DNA from: Sphingobacterium zeae
Lineage (GTDB): Bacteria > Bacteroidota > Bacteroidia > Sphingobacteriales > Sphingobacteriaceae
Length of the DNA stretch: 64,000 nt
Assembly (NCBI RefSeq): GCF_030818895.1
Contig: NZ_JAUTBA010000001.1
Coordinates: 2,418,001 to 2,482,000, forward strand
Reading direction: 5' to 3'
Positions 56,804 to 64,000 of this stretch are shown here, piece by piece; within the stretch, counting starts at the first letter, position 1; the number at the start of each line of letters is the position of its first letter. The position numbers and the translations under genes were made by a program. The notes beneath the pieces were generated by a model. It saw only the letters and a list, made by a program, of their open reading frames with translations. It ran no database searches and was not told the origin of the DNA.

Positions 56804-56952
56804 GGTTATAGCTCTTTAAGTTGTTTAAAATTACATAATATCATGCGGAGATGTATATTTCTGATTCGTATCAATATGGCTATTTAACGCTAAAGCTGAT
56901 GTGTTGATATAGAAATTGCTTTTTTGAGTAGAAATATATCTAAATTTAGTCT

Positions 56953-57408
56953 ATGCTTATAGAAACTTTAAAAAACCTTTTCCGACGGGACTTAAACAGG
57001 CTGCGTGATGAAATTTCTTTGTACAAACAGGAAGGAAATATATGGCTTATTGAACGTGATATTTCCAATTCAGCTGGCAACTTATGTTTACACCTGATCG
57101 GAAATCTTCAAACATATATTGGTGCTGAAATAGGCAAGACGGGGTATATCAGAGATCGAGCGGCTGAGTTTTCGTTAAAAGACATTCCTCGAACACGATT
57201 ATTAGATCAGATAGATGATACGATTGATGTGGTTACACGTTCTCTGGATCTGTTGTCGGAGGAGAACCTTCTTGAGATATATCCCATACTCGTGTTTGAG
57301 GAAAAAACAACAACGCAGTATTTGCTTGTTCATCTGACCACCCATCTAACTTATCACCTTGGCCAAATAAACTATCACCGGCGACTACTGGATCAACCTG
57401 AGGTATAG
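56953..57408 (+). CDS. DinB superfamily protein (DUF1572-like)
   Basis: 151 residues, a four-helix bundle. The three metal-binding His can be placed in NLCLHLIGN (about residue 47), HLTTHLTYHLGQINYHRR (about residues 127-143). The helix starts RDLNRLRDEISLYK and LLDQIDDTIDVVTRSLDLL are typical. This is the DinB/YfiT superfamily (bacillithiol-linked and DUF1572 types), unrelated to DNA polymerase dinB. Members are metal-dependent thiol transferases or unknown. It is followed by a GNAT pseudogene 55 bases downstream. Confidence 0.8.
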   Translation: MLIETLKNLFRRDLNRLRDEISLYKQEGNIWLIERDISNSAGNLCLHLIGNLQTYIGAEIGKTGYIRDRAAEFSLKDIPRTRLLDQIDDTIDVVTRSLDLLSEENLLEIYPILVFEEKTTTQYLLVHLTTHLTYHLGQINYHRRLLDQPEV

Positions 57409-57463
57409 TTAATGTATTGGTAAACCTATTCTTGTTCTAAAACATAGGAAACAAATTTATAGT

Positions 57464-57883
57464 ATGGACATAAGAAAAGCGGTATTATCTGATGCTCCGG
57501 AGCTCGCAACCTTGACCGAACTGCTGGGTTATCCAGCCGATATTGAAGGAACGAAAACTATTTTGGAGGATCTGTTGCGGTAGCAGGAGTATGCTGTATT
57601 TGTGGGGATTATTGATAATAAAACAGTTGGCTGAATTCAACTTCATCAGGTCATCAGTATGGAGACTGGTGTTTATGTAGAAATCATTGGCTTGGTTGTC
57701 GATGAAGAATATCGAGGGTTAGGCCGATTATTATTGCATGCGGCATCCGATTGGTCTAGGTCTGTCGATTGCTACCGTTTGCGTGTAAGATGCAATATCA
57801 TTCGGACCGAAAGCTATAAGTTTTATCAAAATAGTGGTTTTATACTAAAAAAGGAGCAGAAAGTTTTTGATTCTTTGCTTTAA
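57464..57883 (+). pseudogene. GNAT N-acetyltransferase with two in-frame stop codons
   Basis: From ATG 57464 one uninterrupted register reads the whole GNAT fold except for TAG at 57581-57583 and TGA at 57632-57634. Before: DIRKAVLSDAPELATLTELLG. Between: QEYAVFVGIIDNKTVG. After: IQLHQV then VEIIGLVVDEEYRGLGRLLL with the acetyl-CoA loop R-G-L-G-R, and CNIIRTESYKFYQNSGF near the end. The TGA stands where a Trp (GWI) is usual. No indel is needed, so these are point nonsense changes. The gene should not give a functional protein; 139 codons in all. Confidence 0.88.
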
Positions 57884-57973
57884 AAGGTGAACTTTAGCCC
57901 AATTAGATATCGAGACCATCAAACATTCTACCTGTATCGACTGTTGATTTCTCGAAGACCCGACTTAGATAAA

Positions 57974-60529
57974 ATGAGAAGAATCTTTACATTAATTGCC
58001 TGTTGCTGTGTTTTTAATTCGCATGCGCAGCGTATGGACAGTATTACCACGGTGATCGCACCTGAGTATGACCGAGTGGGGTTACTGCATCGATTTTGGC
58101 TTGGAGATAGTTACCGTAAATTATATAATACTCCTGTTAAGATGCGTGTGATGGATCTCGCTACAGAGCGGGGCGGGCTTCAGATTGTTAAGTTGGGTGG
58201 TGGCATGCAGACACAGTCACTTCGACTGGTAGATTCTATGGGTAGGGAGTGGGTTCTTAGGTCTATTCAGAAATACCCTGAACGTAGCCTACCGGAAAGC
58301 CTTCGAAAGACATTTGCAAAAGATATAGTACAAGATCAGATTTCGATACATCATCCATTTGGTGCATTGACCGTTCCGCCATTTAATAAAGCCTTAGGTA
58401 TTCCTTCAGCTTCGCCAGAACTGGTTTTTGTAGGAGATGACCCTAGGTTCGGCGAGTATCGTGAGGTATTTAAAAATAGGGCCTATATTTTTGAGGCGCG
58501 TACCCCTTTTGAGGATCAAAAAACGGATAATAGCGCAAAAGTCATGCGTAAAGTGTTGGAAGACAATGATACACAAATTGATCAGAAGCTCACACTACGT
58601 GCACGATTGTTAGATTTTACGTTGGGCGACTGGGATCGCCATCAAGACAACTGGCGTTGGGACCCTGAAAAAGAAAAAGGTAAAAAGATCTATACGCCTG
58701 TCCCTAGGGATAGGGATAAGGTGTATTATAAAACTTCGGGGGTATTTCCAACATTACTTTCCTATCAATGGTTGAAGGCCCATTTGCAACCCTTTAGTCC
58801 ACATATCCGAAATGTGCCCCATTGGAATTTTAATGCAAGTACTTTTGATCATTTTTTTCTCACGCATCTTACGGTGGACGAGTGGATTGACGAAATACAA
58901 TTTGTTCAGAAAACATTGACGGATTCGTTGATTCATCAGGCTATGTTAACGATGCCTGATACCATTGTGAAAATGAGCGCGAATGAACTGGAAACAAATA
59001 TTCGTTCAAGAAGGGACGAACTGATGGAAAGTGGATTAACCTACTACCGATTTCTAGCCCGTGTCGTTGAACTACCATTGTCCGCCAAATCTGAATTTGT
59101 AGATGTCGATTACAATAGTGATGGTTCGGTCACTGTCAATATCCATAACAAGAAAAAGGATGGCACCGAAGGGCGAAAATTGCTAAAACGTACTTTTGTA
59201 CCTGATCAGACCAAAGAAGTTCGCATATATGGTATATCGGGCGTTGATGAATATAACTTCCATGGATCGGGCAAATCGCCCATAAAGTTTCGGATTATTG
59301 GTGGTGATGGTCAGGATTTGTACCGTACAACAGACAAATTTGCCAATGGCAGCAAAGTTTATATTTATGATGGTAAAGACCAGGTTCAGGGTACTATCCA
59401 GATTGATGATGCTATTCATCTGAAATTGAGCAAAGACAGCGCTGTCCATACGTTTGACTATGACAATTTTGTCTATGATCGTAAAGGAGTTGTTTTTAAT
59501 TTGGACTATGGCGTTGACCGCGGACTTATTTTTGGACTGGGGTATATGATCGAAAATCAAGGATTCAGAAAAAAACCTTATGCGTATAGGCATCAGTTTC
59601 TTGCCAGTTATTTGACCGGTCGCGAATCATTTATGTTTGATTACAAAGGTAATTATAAGGAACTCATTGCAGGGCATGATCTTTACATTCATCTTTCATC
59701 CCTTGGGCCCAAAAACCTGAGCAACTTCTTTGGGTATGGAAATAATACCATTTTTGATAAATCGGATTCAAAGCGCATTTCCTATTACCGAAATCGATTT
59801 GATCTTGTGAATGGTGATATTTTTCTAGAAAGATACCTAGCCCCCAAATTCAAGGTTTTCTATGGATCCTCCTCCGAATATTATAATAGTAAAGAATTAA
59901 ATAATGTTGGACGATACTTTGAAGAGTTTCATGAAAAATATCCTTCGGAGCCTATCTACGGTAGTAATTTTTTCACTGGGGTCACCACTGGTATAGATTA
60001 CGATACCCGCGATAATATCAGTAATCCAAAATCGGGAGTACATTTTCACACTAGATTGGGGTGGAATGCTGAAATCGGAGGGGAGGGCCGCAACTATACA
60101 AAATTACAGCATTCCATGAGTTTTTATAAAACGGTTGCCGACAACTATATTACTTTTGCTAATCGTGTGGGATTTGATGCGGTATGGGGAGATCCCTACT
60201 TTTATCAGCACGCACAAATTGGAGGAGAAATGAGCTTAAGAGGGTATAATTCTCGGCGATTTACTGGGAAAACAGCGCTTTATAATAATTTTGACATGCG
60301 ATTGAAATTATTTAGCTACTCTTCTTATATCGTTCCTGGAACAGTCGGGGCAATTGGTTTCTATGATGTAGGAAGGGTCTGGATGAGTCATGAAAATTCC
60401 AATGACTGGCATATGGGATATGGTGGCGGAATTTATTTTATGCCAGGAGATCTATTAACTATTCAAGGAGTAATAGGGTTCAGTAAAGAAGCAACCTTGC
60501 CCTATCTCCGAATTGGACTTTCTTTTTAA
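57974..60529 (+). CDS. Outer-membrane Omp85-type barrel protein with a kinase-like N-terminal region
   Basis: 851 residues from ATG 57974, which gives a signal peptide (MRRIFTLIACCCVFNSHAQ); the in-frame start at 57887 adds 29 unlikely residues. Residues about 20-360 are a soluble region. LLDFTLGDWDRHQDNWRW followed by YTPVPRDRDKVYY resembles the catalytic loop (D-x-x-x-x-N) and metal-binding Asp of atypical kinases of the HipA/CotH/FAM20 type. A beta-rich middle follows. The last about 330 residues form a BamA/TamA-like barrel: GVTTGIDYDTRDNISNPKSG, GGEMSLRGYNSRRF and the final-strand LPYLRIGLSF with terminal Phe. I know this family only as BamA/TamA family outer membrane protein; kinase activity is inferred. 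Confidence 0.75.
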   Translation: MRRIFTLIACCCVFNSHAQRMDSITTVIAPEYDRVGLLHRFWLGDSYRKLYNTPVKMRVMDLATERGGLQIVKLGGGMQTQSLRLVDSMGREWVLRSIQKYPERSLPESLRKTFAKDIVQDQISIHHPFGALTVPPFNKALGIPSASPELVFVGDDPRFGEYREVFKNRAYIFEARTPFEDQKTDNSAKVMRKVLEDNDTQIDQKLTLRARLLDFTLGDWDRHQDNWRWDPEKEKGKKIYTPVPRDRDKVYYKTSGVFPTLLSYQWLKAHLQPFSPHIRNVPHWNFNASTFDHFFLTHLTVDEWIDEIQFVQKTLTDSLIHQAMLTMPDTIVKMSANELETNIRSRRDELMESGLTYYRFLARVVELPLSAKSEFVDVDYNSDGSVTVNIHNKKKDGTEGRKLLKRTFVPDQTKEVRIYGISGVDEYNFHGSGKSPIKFRIIGGDGQDLYRTTDKFANGSKVYIYDGKDQVQGTIQIDDAIHLKLSKDSAVHTFDYDNFVYDRKGVVFNLDYGVDRGLIFGLGYMIENQGFRKKPYAYRHQFLASYLTGRESFMFDYKGNYKELIAGHDLYIHLSSLGPKNLSNFFGYGNNTIFDKSDSKRISYYRNRFDLVNGDIFLERYLAPKFKVFYGSSSEYYNSKELNNVGRYFEEFHEKYPSEPIYGSNFFTGVTTGIDYDTRDNISNPKSGVHFHTRLGWNAEIGGEGRNYTKLQHSMSFYKTVADNYITFANRVGFDAVWGDPYFYQHAQIGGEMSLRGYNSRRFTGKTALYNNFDMRLKLFSYSSYIVPGTVGAIGFYDVGRVWMSHENSNDWHMGYGGGIYFMPGDLLTIQGVIGFSKEATLPYLRIGLSF

Positions 60530-60558
60530 AGACCTAAAACGAAGCTTTTAAGTATAAA

Positions 60559-61338
60559 ATGAAATCAGAGATCAAAAAAAAATTAGATAGAAATTTTGCT
60601 GAGCGTAGATTACGAAATAGCAACATCGATTTATCTGTGCTAAAACACTATAAGAGTTACGCAAAAACTTTTGCCGACATTCATAACGGTATAGTCGTAC
60701 TGAGTGACCTGACGGCAAACTGGAGTTATACCTATATGGGGACAATTGCAGAACGACTTTACCTTCCTTCATATGACAAGAAGCTGGAAATAAATGGTAT
60801 TTGGGAAGATTTTCTTCTCGAACGTGTTTACCCCGATGATTTGGCCATTAAGCATGCTTTGGAGCTTCAATTTCTCAACTTGGTCAAAAAAAAGGATCTG
60901 GCGGAGCGATTCAATTATCAAGCAAACAGTATACTTCGGGTCGAAGGGAGAGAGGGGCAAATCATCCAGCTGTCCCATCAGATTTTTTACTTGGACACCC
61001 CAGGACCGGAATTCCCCCAGCTGGCTTTATGCTGTTATACCTTAGTACCAGAAACTGAAACTTCAATCAATCTTCGAAATTATATCCTCAATCAGGTAAC
61101 AGGCGTAGTCCATCACTTAGATGGCTATGGTGCGAAAACTTCGATTAGTACACGAGAGAAAGAAATTTTAAGCTGCATCAAGGAGGGGATGATTAGTAAA
61201 CGAATTGCCGAAAAACTAGGGTTGAGCATTAATACCGTTAACAGGCATCGGCAAAATATACTCCAAAAGCTTCGTGTACGAAATTCATATGAAGCAGTGA
61301 GTGTGTTTAACAAGATGCAGCAGGACATACTGACTTAA
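60559..61338 (+). CDS. LuxR-type HTH regulator with N-terminal sensor-like domain
   Basis: 259 residues. The N-terminal about 180 residues have a PAS-like order (YAKTFADIHNGIVVLSDLTANW, LEINGIWEDFLLERVYPDDL, QIIQLSHQIFYLD). The C-terminal LuxR domain is TSISTREKEILSCIKEGM, SKRIAEKLGLSINTVNRHRQNILQKL, with the T-V-N-R-H-R recognition helix. This layout is common in Bacteroidota LuxR regulators. It lies 30 bases after the barrel-protein gene and may be cotranscribed, but its target is unknown. Confidence 0.85.
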   Translation: MKSEIKKKLDRNFAERRLRNSNIDLSVLKHYKSYAKTFADIHNGIVVLSDLTANWSYTYMGTIAERLYLPSYDKKLEINGIWEDFLLERVYPDDLAIKHALELQFLNLVKKKDLAERFNYQANSILRVEGREGQIIQLSHQIFYLDTPGPEFPQLALCCYTLVPETETSINLRNYILNQVTGVVHHLDGYGAKTSISTREKEILSCIKEGMISKRIAEKLGLSINTVNRHRQNILQKLRVRNSYEAVSVFNKMQQDILT

Positions 61339-61341
61339 GAT

Positions 61342-61376
61342 GACGCCCGTCTATGGGGCTGTCTTAGACGGGCGTC
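61342..61376. terminator. Bidirectional terminator
   Basis: GACGCCCGTCTA (61342-61353) and TAGACGGGCGTC (61365-61376), a 12-bp perfect stem with an 11-base loop, followed by a T-rich run. It lies between the convergent LuxR-type and DUF1349 genes. Confidence 0.88.
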
Positions 61377-61384
61377 GATATTTT

Positions 61385-62047
61385 TTAGTTTGAATTATTC
61401 TCTTTCAGCCATTTGCTTCGACGTTGATCTGCAAGGTGTTTGATCGTAAAATAGTCAAATTTCGCCTGAAAGCCATTGCCGTCTGGTGAAGCTGCCATTA
61501 AACCAACCATAACAGGGTGATTATCCTGCAGCCAGGCATTCCTCATCATGATATACTCCTTGTCATCAAAAGAATAGAAAAATTCGACAGCATCTAATCG
61601 ACGTATTGCTTTGATCCAAATAAAAGGGATTTCCTTATCTATTGGAATAATGCTCCAATCACTCGTTTTATGCGTAACGACCGTACTCAAATTGTATTTT
61701 CCATCCACAAATTCTATCCCTGCTTTTATATAGTTTTCATGATCAATGCGCAGCATGAGACCTGCTTGGTCAAAGCGGGTTTGGTAGTTCGCCGAGATCT
61801 TTGCCTTGACTTCAAACTCTCCCCCGCGTAGCGTATAGAAAAAGGGGGCGTCGTCTACTGTAAATCCATAATGAGAGATACGCCAATAATCGCTTTTAGG
61901 CGTAACGAACATCGAAAGTGAATTGTCTTTGATGTTCCATTCTGTTGGTTCGTTAAACCAAAGCATCTTATCCAATTTTTGTGCGCTGGCCTGTGTCGTA
62001 AGCAATGGAAATAATGAAGCTGCTAAAAATGTCTTTATAGTTTTCAT
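61385..62047 (-). CDS. Secreted DUF1349 family protein (concanavalin-like fold)
   Basis: 220 residues from ATG 62047 (signal peptide MKTIKTFLAASLFPLLTTQASAQ); the longer frame start at 62104 adds 19 residues without a signal function. LDKMLWFNEPTEWNIKDNSL, FEVKAKISANYQTRFDQAGLMLR and EFVDGKYNLSTVVTHKTSDWS are the DUF1349 signature, a beta-sandwich found in many secreted proteins. FEYFYSFDDKEY-like sequence and GLMAASPDGNGFQAKFDYF finish it. Probably carbohydrate-related, but no catalytic residue can be named. Confidence 0.82.
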   Translation of the reverse strand: MKTIKTFLAASLFPLLTTQASAQKLDKMLWFNEPTEWNIKDNSLSMFVTPKSDYWRISHYGFTVDDAPFFYTLRGGEFEVKAKISANYQTRFDQAGLMLRIDHENYIKAGIEFVDGKYNLSTVVTHKTSDWSIIPIDKEIPFIWIKAIRRLDAVEFFYSFDDKEYIMMRNAWLQDNHPVMVGLMAASPDGNGFQAKFDYFTIKHLADQRRSKWLKENNSN

Positions 62048-62313
62048 GTTTTTGTTTTTGTGATGATATTCATTTTCATCAGCAAAGATATTTAAGCATA
62101 GCACAGGTTTTCAATACTGATAAATAACCATGATTTCAATAATTCATCCTATTGTAATTTATTTGCAATTTAATTGCATTTAATGTTTTTGCTACATAGT
62201 TGCAATAGTGAAAAATACTATCTTCGCTGAGTTGACTTTTAATCCACTGTAGTACCGAATCGGTATAGCAAACAAGATCGATTTCAATTTTAAACAATAT
62301 AAGCAACAGCAGT

Positions 62314-62922
62314 ATGGAATTTTGGGAACGTAATTTTATAGAGAAGCAAGAAATGTGGGGGGATGAAGCCGCAAAGTCTACAACGTTTGCAGTAGGCTTT
62401 TTTTTGGAACACAACATCAAAAATATACTGATTCCTGGGTTCGGCTACGGTCGCAACGGTCGCCCTTTTTTGGAAAATGGAATAAAAATTACAGGCATTG
62501 AGATTTCGAAAACGGCAATAGAACTCGCCCGGAAATCCTTTGGGACAAATACGATAATCCATCATGGTTCGGTTAATGAAATGCCTTTTGATCAGGATAT
62601 ATATGACGGTATATTTTGTTACGGGCTTATTCATCTATTGGATGCTGAAGAACGTAATGCGTTAATCCAGCATTGCTTTGACCAATTAGCTGAAGGAGGT
62701 TATATGATTTTTACGACCGTATCAAAGCTAGCGAGTATCTATGGAAAGGGGGAGGCCATAGGCACTGATCGATTTGCAATGTTTGATGGAGTACATATGT
62801 TTTTTTACGATATTGATTCCATTCATGCCGAATTCGATCCCTATGGATTAATGGAAATTAGGGAGGTAGAGGAAAATTTTCCATTCTACTTCATCATTTG
62901 TCAGAAGAGGATTAATATTTAA
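62314..62922 (+). CDS. Class I SAM-dependent methyltransferase
   Basis: 202 residues. FWERNFIEKQEMWG at the start, motif I-like NILIPGFGYGRNGRPFLENG, then ITGIEISKTAIELARK (motif II acidic residue), NEMPFDQDIYDGIFCYGLIHLL (motif III) and a FTTVS- strand. The order fits a Rossmann methyltransferase. The substrate is not readable. It is 12 bases upstream of the GliT-like oxidoreductase gene, so the two are likely cotranscribed. Confidence 0.8.
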   Translation: MEFWERNFIEKQEMWGDEAAKSTTFAVGFFLEHNIKNILIPGFGYGRNGRPFLENGIKITGIEISKTAIELARKSFGTNTIIHHGSVNEMPFDQDIYDGIFCYGLIHLLDAEERNALIQHCFDQLAEGGYMIFTTVSKLASIYGKGEAIGTDRFAMFDGVHMFFYDIDSIHAEFDPYGLMEIREVEENFPFYFIICQKRINI

Positions 62923-62934
62923 ATATATATATTT

Positions 62935-63843
62935 ATGAAAGATGATAGAAGCTATGAGGTAATTATCGTTGGGGGAAGTTATGCGGGGCTTTCTGCAGCG
63001 ATGGCATTGGGACGTTCCTTGCGGAATGTGTTGATTATCGATAGTGGGCTACCTTGTAATCGACAGACGCCGCACTCTCATAATTTCATTACGCATGATG
63101 GTGAAAAGCCGCTTAGTATAGCGAAAAAAGCGAGGGAGGAAGTTCTGAACTACCCGAGTGTCAAGTTCCAGAAAGGGCTTGCTGTGAGCGGCATGATGAC
63201 AGCTACAGGGTATGAAATAACCACCGAAAATGGGGACGTCTTTCAGGCTAAAAAGCTCATTTTTGCGACTGGTGTGGAAGATATTATGCCTAGTATACAA
63301 GGATTTTCAGCCTGTTGGGGAATTTCGGTTATCCATTGCCCATATTGTCACGGTTATGAATTCCGAAAAGGAAAAACTGCTATTATGGCCAATGGAGAGC
63401 GTGCGCTTCACGTAGCGGGATTGGTCAATAATCTCTCGAACGACTTAACGCTATTGACTTCGGGTAAGGCTAGTTTTGATGTTAAGCAGAAAGCAAAACT
63501 GAAGTTACATGGTATTTCGATTATTGAAGAAGAAATAACTAAAATCCAGCATAAGAATGGATGGGTCCAACAGGTACAATTAAAAGACGGTCGTGAACTT
63601 GCCTTTGATGCTGTTTATGCTGCCATACCTTTCAGGCAACATTCGCTTATTCCTGCTATGTTAGGTTGCGAATTGACCGATCAGGGACATATAAAAACAG
63701 ACAATTTCCAGAAAACAACAGTCGCGGGTGTTTTTGCCTGTGGAGATAATTCCAGTATGATGCGTTCTGTAGCGAATGCGGTTGCTGCAGGAAACCTAGC
63801 TGGAGCAATGGTTAATAAAGAACTTGTTGATGAGGTTTTTTAG
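62935..63843 (+). CDS. FAD-dependent thiol oxidoreductase, TrxR/GliT-like
   Basis: 302 residues. The FAD site is VIIVGGSYAGLSAAMALGRS at the N-terminus, with ATGVED as the second nucleotide motif and GVFACGDNSS the last FAD segment. The redox pair is in HCPYCHGYEF; the C-x-x-C-H-G-Y-E form is typical of GliT/HlmI-like dithiol oxidases rather than classical TrxB (CATCDG). The NADPH-binding motif is weak (TAIMANGERALH, not G-x-G-x-x-A), which also fits a GliT-like, NADPH-independent oxidase. A TrxB-type role is the alternative. Neighbour is a methyltransferase, as in gliotoxin-protection pairs, but this is inferred. Confidence 0.82.
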   Translation: MKDDRSYEVIIVGGSYAGLSAAMALGRSLRNVLIIDSGLPCNRQTPHSHNFITHDGEKPLSIAKKAREEVLNYPSVKFQKGLAVSGMMTATGYEITTENGDVFQAKKLIFATGVEDIMPSIQGFSACWGISVIHCPYCHGYEFRKGKTAIMANGERALHVAGLVNNLSNDLTLLTSGKASFDVKQKAKLKLHGISIIEEEITKIQHKNGWVQQVQLKDGRELAFDAVYAAIPFRQHSLIPAMLGCELTDQGHIKTDNFQKTTVAGVFACGDNSSMMRSVANAVAAGNLAGAMVNKELVDEVF

Positions 63844-63889
63844 TGGCCATATTGATCTGTTTTCCGGCAGTGGTGACACATTGTTAATT

Positions 63890-63921
63890 CATCAGGAAGT
63901 TTTTACAAAAACTTCCTGATG
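63890..63921. terminator. 15-bp perfect hairpin after the oxidoreductase gene
   Basis: CATCAGGAAGTTTTT (63890-63904), AC, AAAAACTTCCTGATG (63907-63921), 46 bases after the oxidoreductase stop. The T tract falls within the left arm and the A tract in the right, so the usual T tail is missing on the plus strand. It may be a terminator or an operator. The remaining 79 bases to the window end show no gene. Confidence 0.55.
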
Positions 63922-64000
63922 CGTAAATGCTGTCTTTATTAAATTTTTTTGTCCAAATTTTACTGAAATAATAGCTGCCGATAAGATAAACCGACACCAG

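Noticed and set aside
57632..57634. TGA in the GNAT gene as selenocysteine or Trp recoding
   Set aside because: A second stop (TAG) lies upstream, no SECIS-like hairpin is apparent, and TGA terminates other genes here normally.

Overview
The window looks like chromosomal DNA of a Bacteroidota member, most likely Sphingobacteriaceae (Sphingobacterium-like). The support is indirect. Promoters fit the Bacteroidota pattern TTTG-N17..19-TAnnTTTG (for example upstream of holA and of the tetR at 24.3 kb). Shine-Dalgarno sequences are weak or absent. TTG starts appear on housekeeping genes (dxr, the DEAD-box helicase). Families typical of the phylum are present: YbbR-coaE, a Bacteroidota-type AMP nucleosidase, a DUF6965 protein, several lipoprotein outer-membrane efflux factors, and LytS/LytTR two-component proteins. 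No rRNA, tRNA, CRISPR array or intact insertion sequence was seen.

Layout. 0-1.7 kb is a decayed or foreign edge: a truncated BtrH-like remnant, an XRE/DUF2975 pair, and a stretch without a convincing gene. 1.7-12.9 kb is mostly housekeeping: YbbR, coaE, an MBL-fold hydrolase, dinB, a DPP IV-type peptidase, dxr, rseP, ywbE and a stand-alone receiver protein. 12.9-19.1 kb is RND pump 1 (adaptor, permease, outer-membrane factor) on the minus strand, with the outer-membrane factor frameshifted. 19.3-24.1 kb holds AMP nucleosidase, clpX-clpP, an HsdR-N-like nuclease-fold protein and holA. 24.2-28.9 kb is a TetR-controlled TolC-EmrA-EmrB pump. 29.1-33.6 kb is a minus-strand glycosyltransferase/flippase-like/glycosyltransferase operon with a divergent EEP-family phosphodiesterase. 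33.8-40.2 kb carries an ABC-F protein, a secreted protein, a 58-residue membrane protein, nhaA, a DEAD-box helicase and a VOC protein. 40.3-55.1 kb is two further RND pumps in tandem, one preceded by a LytS/LytTR pair and one by a TetR gene. 55.1-64 kb is a mixed accessory end: a GHKL ATPase gene broken by two homopolymer indels, a GNAT pseudogene with two stop codons, an outer-membrane barrel protein with a kinase-like soluble part, a LuxR-type regulator, a DUF1349 protein, and a methyltransferase next to a GliT-like dithiol oxidoreductase.

The main theme is export: four complete tripartite pump loci (three RND, one EmrAB) lie within about 42 kb, each of a different regulatory type. Inverted repeats that look like operators were found at two of them: two tandem TTAAAC-N4-GTTTAA sites over the promoter of the first tetR, and three TTAAC-N3-GTTAA sites around the second tetR and its pump. 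The window also has several long perfect hairpins (22, 24 and 30 bp stems), at gene 3' ends and in two cases between convergent genes. These are probably bidirectional terminators.

No wholly new multi-gene system could be demonstrated. The most unusual items are the barrel protein with the kinase-like motif at 57974-60529, the broken GHKL ATPase at 55137-56453, the two operator families, the 58-residue membrane protein, and the ABC-F protein with a doubly degenerate second ATPase site. All function calls come from reading motifs by eye, with no database search.
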